From the NCBI GenBank assembly GCA_903813345.2, contig CAIIXF020000004.1, positions 13,476,196 through 13,540,195 of the forward strand: a stretch of 64,000 nt of DNA. The letters are read 5' to 3'. The notes beneath the pieces are model-generated. The model was not told the origin of the DNA, made no database searches, and was given only the letters and a program-made list of their open reading frames with translations. Position numbers and translations under genes: made by a program. The DNA is from Owenia fusiformis. Taxonomy: Eukaryota > Annelida > Polychaeta > Sabellida > Oweniidae. Shown here piece by piece: positions 47,801-59,800 of this stretch (position 1 is its first letter; every line of letters starts with the position of its first letter).

Positions 47801-50800
47801 ATCGGCATTCAGAAATTTCAAAAGCTACTGCGCAGATGTTCTGCGCATGTCAAGGTCGTGAACTTTCTGGTTTCTTTTTAATGTTTCTCGACTTTTACAC
47901 GACTTTTGCACGAATAATGATGATCTCTCATCAAATTAGAAATAATGTATAACTTTAGATCGATATCCAGCAGTCTCTAGTGGAAATATTGAAGGTAATC
48001 GGCGATAATGACAAAGTGGGCGTGCCGGAAATAAATTAGACATAGACGGGTCTTCAACCACTGTCAATATTGTCTAAGCGATCTTTACCGTATTCTCTCC
48101 AATAACAGCACTTGTCATATTATTATAAAAATATGTTGAAGAAAATGCATTCTTGTCAAGAAAAATTGCCATACATGAAATTCCTCGGGATTTCTGATTT
48201 CTTTCATACATGGGCGCTTATTAGAATGGTCTAAATAATGTATTTTCAATTTTCTAAACGCCCTGGGCGCTAATTACAGAGAATACGGTATGTTATTTTG
48301 TGATTACCGAGAGCTTGTATATATGACCTGTGTATATGTTACATTGATTTTGATAAAAATGGCTCTACCTTGAGGGTTGCATCATGTGGTATATTCGTTA
48401 CAGCTTTCAGGATACCATTCCAAACTCCCTTATTGCTGAATCCACTATATCCCGTTCCGATAGCAGGTAAAGCTACACTACCTTTGCCTAATTTGGTTAC
48501 TTCTTCAAAGCATTTCGTAATAATGTCCTTGTAAATACAGTTTAACAAGTCGTTATAACAGTGGAGAGGTTAAGGTACACATATATGGGAGGAACTGGAC
48601 ATAAACAGGTAATATTATGAGCCCCGGAAACTGTTGTTCACCTTTCAATTGGTTAAAACGGGGATCTTATAATTATTTTTCTAACACATTTAACTCACTT
48701 GGGTAAATTACGGACAGTGAGGTGAAAAAAGTTCAGAGGGAACCATACTCTTACATATCACCCGTGCAAGTTCTTCACAACAGTGTTAATAGACTTAACC
48801 TCTCTATTAGTATAAATGTGTTTATTCTTCATCGTAGCCCGGACAGAATTGTTCAATGGTCACTTTTTCTTTAATAACTCTTTTAGATTTCAGTATCATC
48901 AAAATCTGATTACATATTTGAAAAATAGTGAAATTCTGGCATACAAAAATAATATTTAAGGAATATCTCTTAATTTTTTGATATTATAGACATTCATGGT
49001 ATGAGTGACACAAAATACATAATTCACCATTTTGCCTAGTAAAAATTTTGTATTGTTCAAAATTAAATGGCAGCATATTTCGTGAATTTGAATGTTCAGT
49101 TGAGAGTTGATACTTAAAGATTGTCATAGGCCTATAAGGTCATGCTGCCACCTTTGCAATCCTGATGTGATGCACCAACTGACTAATCATTAAATACAAA
49201 AGGTCAACTCCCTCCAAGGGCATATGAACTCAACTCTATTTAAATGTTCGGGGTCGTGTTCAAGAGATGTGAAAAGGTGGCGCCCCTATGTTCATGTGTG
49301 ATGAGAGTAGGTCCTCGGTCTTTTTAAGAGCTCAGAAAGCCCTCTCAACGACCATTGAAAAGCTGAAGAACAATTCATATGCATGCCGAGGATGGGTTAA
49401 GAGGAGTGTGACTGGGAAATACATTAAAAACTGTGGCAGTTGGACCCTATAGCTGCACGGGTTAAACGAACTAGGGTTGCTAATCCACTACGGGTAACAA
49501 TGGAATGGCCAAATCCTGCTACCCCAACCAATATACTGTACATACAATGTACAAAGTCCATGTAGCGATATACATACAAGTCCATTAAAAGCAAGGTTTT
49601 AAATGCTGTCATTACCTCATACCAAAGCAGCATTCTATATCATGACTTCGTAGGCCTGTGACACTTCGTAAATATTAATTTTCAAATGAACATTCAAATT
49701 CAAAAAAAACATGCCGTCATTTTTGAACAAATATGAGACACAATGGTGAATTATGTATTTGCATTACTCATACTATGAATGCCTATAATATCAATAAATA
49801 AAGAAATGATCCTTAAATGTTTTTGTATGTTGGAATTTTAATCTAATTTTCAAGTTTGTAATCAGATTTTGAAAATACTGAAAATTAAAAAAGTTATTAA
49901 AGAAAAAGTGACCATTGAACAATTCTCCCCTGGCAACTTTCATGTATTTATCCTATAGTTAAGAGTATCTTTCAATGAAGAGAATATTGCTCCACAATTT
50001 ATGCATAAAGCATGCTATTCAAGGGATGTCAAGTTCCAAATTATCCATTTGTGAATGGAATTCCATTTCCAAAATCGTTTTAAAATGAATCGTATGTTAG
50101 TTCACTTGCAGATGTGTACAATAATTCCTCACAGCATTTTCAAAAATATGAACATATTTCTTACGAAAACCCCATCCTTTGAAGTGTTATACAATGGACA
50201 GACAGCGTGGATAATTTTTTCAGCATTTATCTTCGAACCGACATCAGTCACGAATACATCTCCATATTGAGCCTCTCCATCCTCTAATGCATCTTTGAGG
50301 TCTTGAAATATCTAAACGAAATCTATACAGTTCAGAATGTTTGTATATTTTCACGGTGTAAATTAAATGAACAATGAAATTAAACTGGTCTGATAACATG
50401 CTTGCCAATCAAAGGTTCCTTACCTTGGAGAATTCGGCACCGCCTTTTTTAAGAAAGGCCTTCGATGTAGCTGATCCGAACAATTTACGAAAGCAGGAAT
50501 TAACAAGCACATCAGCCTAAAGTAGGTGTATATGTATTTAAAAGACAGTGAGGCGGCCCAAATAATGGGTAAATTATATAAAATTAGTTGAGCGGGTAGA
50601 ATTTTGTTTTCTGTTGGATGTTGATTTATTTTTTCAAGAGACAGTTCATAACTGAGTTGCCAAATAAATAGGCGTAGTACATGGCAAACTACGTTAGGTC
50701 TTCTTATATTTTTTTGATCTAATATGCTTCTAAGAAATGAGATCCATTAAAAAAGGCGCATCGTCACCAACGTGCAAAAGTCAATGCTTTTGCTATAAAT

Positions 50801-53800
50801 CAGGCAAGTGGTTTACACGACCTGTAATAAATAGGTATAAGGGACGTCATTATAATAAGACTAATGATATCATTGGATTTTAAAAGCTAGCTTCCATACG
50901 TTTAAAAATTGAAATTGAACGGAGGGGGAGTAAACGGGGGTGGGGGGAATAACGTGTATATAAGACATGTTTCCATACGTTTAAAAAAAAAATAATCGAA
51001 AAATTAAAATTGAACGGAGGGGGAGTAAACGGGGGTGGGGGGAGTAACGTGTATATAAGACATGATAAGACATGTTACTTGAATTTATTTATAAAACTCC
51101 AAACTTTTCCATTTTCATTCCCCAGAGATGTGATATCCAGTTTCTTATTGAGGTACTGCGTTGAGTGTTTTCAAATACATGGGTTCTTGTAAATTTGTTC
51201 CATCTTAAAGACATATTACTTCCCCTTCGTTCACTCCCCCTCCCCCCTCCGTTCAATTTTTTTTCGATTATTTCTGTAGTGTTATGTAACTCACTCTTGG
51301 AGATATTGTGTTTAGCCTTTAAATGTTAAGTGACGTCATTAGTGTCAGGCTTTAAGACATACATCCAGGGCCTTCCTAGATGCCCGCCATGATGTGATAT
51401 TATGATTCTTGATAGCTGGTACAATAAAGACTTTATGAAGCTCACATCTGAGTTAGTTCACTCAATCATAATAACAGAACAATTTCTTGTATTACACATG
51501 AAAACTAACCTTAAAAAGAAAGCAATGTCATTTGTGCTGTGATAATAACACCCCTTATAACTATTTATAACGACTATAGTTGCCTGTTTAATAGCAAAAA
51601 CATTGACTTTTGCACGTTGGTGATGATGCGCCTTTTTTAATAGATCACATATCCTAGAAGCGTTTCAGTCCAAAAATACAAGAAGACCTAACATATTTTG
51701 CCATGGCGTCTATTCATTTAGCAATTCAGTTGTAAACTTTCTCTTGAAATAATAAATCTTCAAGATTTGTTGGATTTTCTTGCAGAGATCGTCCCCCCCC
51801 CCCCTTCGTTCACTTTGTCCGATCACCGGGCGTGATTTTGATTTAGAAAAACAAATCTATCAATAGTACAATAACGTCATTTCTAAGGGCAATATTTCAC
51901 TATATTGCTCGCAGAAATGACGTTATTAGTATTATTACCACCGTTAACGATCAGGACTGAAACAGCAAGAAAATGTTACGCATTGAACGATATCTAATTT
52001 CCCGGGGAAAATTGCAGGTCAAGAATATATTCTAGACCGGTCCATATGGACCACCACTATGGGTAACTTGAAAATAGCATGCTTGATTTAACATAATAAC
52101 TATTTCTAATTTGTTGCTCCATTAATACCTGCTGTTCACTGATATCCCCTTTCGTCAAGGTCAATTTAACATTGTTAGGTGTTGTCAAAGTATTAACTTG
52201 TGTAGTTAATCGCTTTCCTTCAGTCGCGCCAGGATTATATGGCGGAATCATATATTTCGGTTTCGGTTTTATAGGTGGCTTGCATTCTGGACTTCGATTA
52301 CTTTGAGGAATCCTAAAATATATACTCATTTTTTCAAGAAATCTACTTTGCAACCAGCATATAACAAAGGTCATCGACCTTTTGATTAAAGCATTGGATA
52401 GTTTAAGCTAGCGATCTTTATCACAACGAAACCCCGAACGGAAAGTACATGAATCAATATGGCAATGTATAGCGCGCATTCCAAACAAGTGCTTATAGTC
52501 CATGGCATGACTTACGAATTAAAGGATCCATAACACACTATAGCCCAGCAATATTTGAAGCAATTATGAGGAGGTGCAAATGTCTTGATTTTTTAATACA
52601 CTTTGCTGAAAAAAATTCCGGCTTTCGGGTCGAAAATTGTCTTTCATCACAAGGGGTCGAAAAACGTAAATATTTTGGTTCGAACGTTGATACATTTTTT
52701 AAGACCAAGACCGTTATTGTAAGCATACAGATAAAAAGGATTATCATAATGTAAAATTTACTATTAGTCTACTATAAATTAATTAGTGTAATTACACAAG
52801 TGTACTTTTCAGTTTTTGTTTGATTTTTCAAATATAAGACAAGCAAATTCAACAAAATTGTATGGAATATTAAGGTAATTAATAATTTGAGAACATTTTA
52901 ATTTTCTTACCATTTCAAAAATGTTACTACCAGAATGTATCCACATTATCACAGGGGGTCAAAAAACAAATTGTTGTTCATGTTTTATAAAACATATTTG
53001 AACATAACTGTGTTTACGCCTTCTATAAACTGTGAACAAAGTCAATGTTTCACCCGGGGCATATTCGAGATCAATGCCCCGGCTCTGTACTTAGTGTTTC
53101 GTTCAGTGAAAAAGTAGAAATTCACGATTATGCAATATTCTTGTGAGTTTTTATGTTCGAATCGTAATATAAACCTCAGAGCAGGGCTACTATTTTCAAA
53201 TACACCCATTAGGGCTAGGAACAAAAGATTTGAACAAGGTCATCCAATAAGAAGAAGGGGACTGCTTGGTCAGCGTTTCAGCACAAGTATCAAGCAGACT
53301 TACAATTTACAGTGATAGAACAAGATCTCACCTAATGTACACGTAATATAAAATAAATATTGAAATTAACTGCGTTGTAGTTTAAACAAACACTGAAGCC
53401 CAAACGGCTATTTAAGTGAGGAAGCTACGTGTATTTGTATGCACTTTAAACGTATACATTGCTGTTTCGATGTTATCGACTCGCTTAAACTCTCCAGTAA
53501 CATTGTATGTAACTTGTAACTCATTTCGAATCGTAGCTAAACTCCAAATTTAAATGACGAAATTGAATTATATTCTTATATTCAAATAGGTTTTGTCACC
53601 CAATGCTACTACGATTAAATACCATTAAATGGAAAATACTGTGACGATAAACATAGTTAACAATACAGACCACACTTTTTGAAGAATATAATTCACTTAC
53701 TCTTGTGGTACATCGATCGTGACTTCTCTTTTTCCTGGATCTATTTCTTTCAGCAAACCAACTCCCATTGCACTCCGAATAAATCCTACCATCCCTACGT

Positions 53801-56800
53801 GATAAAGAATTTAAATGTAGGTAAACATCATTGTAAAAACGTTGACCTTGCATTGGCTATACATACACTCCCCTCCATAAGTTTGGCAACCTAAGCTCCC
53901 CCATTGATCGAACTACGTGTTAAAGCCTCTATACGTTTGAATTTTTCTTAGCTTAACCGTCGATGCAATAACTTATAATATTGATGGAAACGTAACTTGA
54001 CTTTATTTCCCATACCTCCAAATTTTCTAAAAATAAATTCCGCAATTACAATGGGTCGAACATTGATGATTTTGATGAATTTTTGAAAATCGTCATTCCC
54101 ATGTAATCCAATGGAAAATGGATGGTTCGGGGCAAATCAGAAATCAGGATATTTTTGTGCACTAACGGTTTAGTTTATTTGATAAATACTAAAGTAACAG
54201 CGCTTCAAAGTCATTTTTGAAAATAATTTTTCGCCTGCTATGTTATTTCAATGGGAGTGGTTTTTTGAAAAACAATTTTCACTTTAAAGCCCTATAACTT
54301 TGTAGAGCCTGAAGAAACATATCAATTTTTTGTTTAATAAAGTTAGCAAATTCAATTTCCTGCCTAACTCCTATTTTTGCAAGGACTCGGATGGATGGGT
54401 ATTCTGTCATATGACTTGCGGCAAACCTACCATTTCCCATTGGTTAACATGAGGATGTCGATTTACAAATTCATAAAATGTATCATCAATATTCGACTTA
54501 TTGTAATTGAGGGGAAAAATTGAGAAAATTTGGAGGTATTGGAATTAAAGTCAAATTACGTTTTCAATAATAGTATACCAGTAAGTATTTTCATCGCAGG
54601 TTGAATAAATAACAATTCAAAGGTAAAGAAGCATTAACACGTAGTTCAATGGGGGATCTAAGGTCGCCATAATTATGGAGGTGAGTATAAGTTATATACC
54701 AATATAAAGATTACAAGAAAGAAGTAGATACATATTTCTGTTTTAACAAATTTGTTACCTGGTTTATCGATTCTTATTTTTTGAGCTTCTACTGTTTTTG
54801 ACATATGTTCCCATGTATCTTTAACTTCAGTCACTGCATCAACTGGACCCTCGACTATTATTTTCGAGTCCACTTCCCTTATGCACACATCTGACCTGGA
54901 TAAATCGTTAACGTTTTTTTATTAGCTCCATTATAACAATAAGATATCTCACAATATAACAACATATATGTAAATTGTAAATTGCGCCCGTTTAAATTTA
55001 TGGACCTACTAAGAACCGTTTGGGATCTATTTACACACTTCATCGAACGTACTCGAACGGGTAGGTCCTCTAGAACTTAGACAATGCTTAAAATGTTCTC
55101 GTAGTCGTCACGTTCTATAATTAGAACGAGTTACAACGTACTAACGACGAGCTGGACGTACTACGAACGGAACCGTCGTACTTCAAACCTACTAGGGACG
55201 TTTTAACAACGAGTTGAACTGTCTGAGGACGTGTTGAGAACGAGGTAGAACTAATTGCAAACGGGTTTAAACTGATTAAGAACGTATTTAACACTGCTTA
55301 TGAACGAGTTAGCAAAAATATAGCTATCACACCAAACAAGTTGCCACTGCGTTCTTCAAAACTGGTTTTAAACTGTGTGCGAACGGAATGAACGTAGCTG
55401 CAACTTTCTAAGGTCTATTTACGAACTTTTTGAACGTTCTCAGACGGGAATGTGATTTTAGAATTTTGAATCAATTCAAAATTCGATGGCGACCATACCG
55501 TTCTGTAATCAGGTCATGTTGACCTTCTAGACTAAGGGACGCGTTCTACTACGTTGAACACCGACGTGGTGCGACCTGAACAAACTGCGAACGAGATGGA
55601 CGTATTGAAGACTGTTTAAGAACGAAGAAGCTAATTATTTCTGACACATTTCCCGACCACAGCCAGATTGAGCCCGTTTTACGACGTTTTCGTAGGACTG
55701 GCAAGAACGGGTAAGAACTAGTTTGGTGTGATAGGGGGGTTAACTACTGTCTCAATCCCGGCAGTTTACCATTTTACGCAAAAGACAAAATCCCATTCCT
55801 ACTTCAAACGTGCATAGCCCATCGTACAAAGGCCTCTCATTATTGATAGTATTGTTTACGATATAAACGAGTCGACGATTTAAGGATTATAAACACTGCG
55901 AAACCGTTTCAACAACTTTGTGACAAGAAATAAAATGTAAATTAATTTTCTGAGGTTTGCACAAAAGTGAACTTTTCTCAATCGTATATGACATTAGCGA
56001 TGGAGAATGACAAACCACCTGCCTGGTAAGCCCGTACAAAGCAGGGAGGTGCAGGAGAGTGCAGGGACCCCCCTCCCCATTACCAAATATGTGTTTACAC
56101 TCCGCATCGTTGACGCTTTGAATAACCATTATCGTCGGCACAACCAATCCGTGCGCAAAATCGCCCAACTCTCGAGAAATCCTTCGGACGGGCCTAGTCT
56201 GATAATGGTCGCATAGTTTCTTTTCAGTTAGAAATTATTTATTGCTCGATGCCAACTCATTTAATCAGACGATTTTGCGCTATCATATTTTCACTTTCTG
56301 GCTAAATTGATAATCATACATTGATAATACATTAAGGTAATATTGTTCTACAAATTGTGATGGGGATATGATATTATTGAGTATCCAGTACTTACCCGGA
56401 AACTGCAGACAACAGCTTTTCCTTTCCAAATTTCTCGAAATGGAGTTTGTGTTCAACCTTTAGTTCAGAGGCAATCCGATAATGCCTTGCTACATAGTCC
56501 TGTACTTTGGTAATTGCTTTCTTGACATCTTTCTTGACACCAGCGATAAGTACATCATTTTGAGTAGACTGATACGCAACTGATACCACAAGATCATTAT
56601 GCATATTCCGCACATGTTGTTTCCATTTCGCCTGCGTCAACAATACGTTACTGTCCGTCTTTAAGACAAATTTATCATTGATAAATAGTTGATCGAAAAT
56701 TTCACATGCGCTTTCTGCCTGTTGTTCATCCATAGAATAAAATGTAATTGTTTCATCACAAATATCTGCTACAACATGTAGATCAGATTGCTTGAGTTTT

Positions 56801-59800
56801 TTTGTGAGCACATTGTATCCTTTGTTCTTTTTAAATACTTGCACCAACCCTTGAGATAGTTTGCGGTTCTTTGATTTAAATTCGATATCACGGACAAGCT
56901 CGTTCATTTTCAGTTTAGCTCGTCTTATAGTACCACTATCGTTTGACTTAATCACTACCCCATCTTCTCTGAACCTGCAGTCAAAAGTGTCCTCTAGATC
57001 GTCCCACTGATTTTCGATTTTCAAAAGTTGTATTATCGATGGATTCATTTGGATAGCGTGCTTTTTGCTGGTAGGATGATCTTTTTTGAACCCATCTACC
57101 GGTGCTGGTGTAGCACCTTGCACAGTAGGTGCACGTGGTAACTTGGTGTGACTTATATCAGAATTCCACTCTTTGGGTCGTTCTAAAGATCTCTGTGTTT
57201 CGACTTTAGGAGTTTCCACTACGCTGTGTTTCAACTCATCTATGGCTCCCATGACATGGGATTGCTCAACCTCTTTTTCAGTCTCAAATGTTAATACTTC
57301 ACCACCTTCAGAATGATATCTCGGAAATCCTTCCCACACGGCTTTACTTAATGCGTGTACTGGTATTTCTTCTTCAAAAATGTCTTCATCATCTAGCATT
57401 GTGCATTGAATACCACCAATATCACTATCTTCCATGTCATCACATCTTGCCTGTAGCTCCTCTACATCTAGATATACACCCAAGTTTCGGTGAATTTAAA
57501 TTTGCAGATGTTGAAGTCAAGTTAATGCTTTCAAACCACAAACGAATAATTCGTCTGGAGTACCTTTTTAATACGTACAGCTTTTTTAAGAAATATTACC
57601 TTTGTTGGTTATTTGTTGAATATACATAGAACAAATATGAAGCGATCTACGCAGAAGAATGTGATGTTATATTTGATTCAACAGTATGCAATAATATTTA
57701 ATAGCTGTCACTTACCCTTAATACCACATCGAAATGTTACAATAGCTTCTCCATTTCCCTCTAAGGATACCGATGAAACTGAATTGCTGACTCTCTGTAC
57801 TACTTCGTCAAGGTACATCTCCAAAGCATCTTTAGATGTATTCCGATTGAGACCCTGTAAATAATTATACGACTTTTAATCATGTTCCATTTTTTGCAAA
57901 CCTACTAAACTAGGATGCATTTGCTAGATGTATCAAAATTGTCACGACCTTGAAGTTTGATGCTTTATTGGTCTCGTCCATTGCCTGCAGAGTTTCAATG
58001 ATAACAACAAATAAACATAATTGCAAAATCAGAAAAATATATTTTGACAATAATTATGTCCCGATGCATTTATTCGTTCTTACTATCAAGATATAAAGTA
58101 TGTAGAGTGCATGTATATGTATAAAACATAAGCATTAGGGTGAAATAGACATTGGTTAATGTGATGACGTATCAAGTATAATGATAATAACCTGTGCGCA
58201 AGTGATTCAGAAGTTGAACATTTGATGGTCAGCACAATGCAACAAAACGCTAACCCAGGTGCTAATTTAATATGAGGGTAACGATTTTTGTATCCGAGCG
58301 AAGATACCTCAAGAAAAGCCGGCGATTACCGAAGATTTACATGGAAAACAAAGTTGGCCGAAGATAACACGAATGTGAAGAGGGTGAATAACCCATTGTT
58401 CTGATTGGTCAAAATCGACAAACAAAATGGCGGCCTCATAATTATGTTCATTTCCGGCTTGTTAACCAGTATCGTAGCTTGTTATTTCACATCAATATAA
58501 ATTAAGATGTGGAATATGCTCAGTGACAGATGCCTCCCGCCCTTTTAATTTGGTAGGGCCTCAAAAATGAGCCTTTTGGACATATTTGGCCATTGAAGCC
58601 AATTTTTCAAAAACTGGGCCTACATTTTTCAAAAATGGGCCCAATTTTTTGCTTTAGTTGCCTAAATATTTTTGCTAGAACTTTTTTCCATGCTCAAAAT
58701 TTGAGCCCCTATTATTAATTGCTGGATCCGCCACTGATGCCAAGATGATGATGATCCGCCATTTAAGCCATCGATCAAAACATTACAACGACGTGCTATA
58801 TTTGAAAACTAGCTGGTGATAACACCTTATTCGGTTGCATTGGCGAAGGTCCGCTGCATGGCATCAATAGCCAAACCTCTGTTGAACGGAAATGGTGCTC
58901 TCTCAATGTAAAACAGAATGCAGATGCGTGCGCACTTCGCATACTAATGCCTTGGTCACATTTGCTCCGATTTTCACTATGGCGCCCGGCCGATTGAGTA
59001 TTATATTCAAAACTGAATACAATTTTGAACAAGATACTCCATCGGCCGGGCGCCGGTCGATGAATTTGAGCAAATGTGACCCAGGCATAAATGGAAACGC
59101 AAACTATCGTGTCCCAGGCATCGATTATTCCATAGTTGAAACTTATCTGAAACAAAACCAGTTCACGGATTATAATAACTTACCTTAACTAGAATTTTGT
59201 TATACTCCATTGCGTTGCTGACGTTATGTGTCCGAGTTAACATTTGTAGTTCATGATTCTCTTGTCTTTTCTAAAAATAAAAAATAAAGTTTAAATGTCT
59301 GTTTGATTCAGTTTCGTTTTAAATTGTGACGAAGAAGTTTGACGTATTTCAACTGCACTTCACATTCTAACCATAGGCGTTAACAAATTGAACCTGGTTG
59401 TGCAAGCATAAGAACACTTTTTTAAAAATTAAGAGTAATCGTGAAATACACATTCGATACTTCCTTATGAAGTGCATTGCTCTTATGTCTTACCACGAAC
59501 TCAAATTGACCGATTAATTCGTTTATCTAAGTTCTAATTATTCTTCGAAGAACGCCAATTATGTTATTTTTAAATCAAAGTTTTCCGAATTTGGATACAT
59601 TGCTATATAATTGTGTCCTACTGGTCACGTTTGACCAACGTTTGTATTTTCACGGTGTTATAGCATGAGGGTTACGCCACCTCTGAAAACGAGATTAGAC
59701 GACTACGATCACTGATTTCCAATAAAATGGCTGCGATGAAACAGGAAACTAAGGTTGGTGCAGTATTTTCTCCTACTGTGTATCAATGAGAGGATGAACG

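Noticed and set aside
53596-53853. 85-codon minus-strand frame over PARP exon 6
   Set aside because: Wrong frame; the phase-consistent reading of 53701-53785 fits the flanking exons.
58796-59188. Overlapping frames on both strands of about 100-119 codons
   Set aside because: Produced by the GC-rich palindrome 58947-59088.
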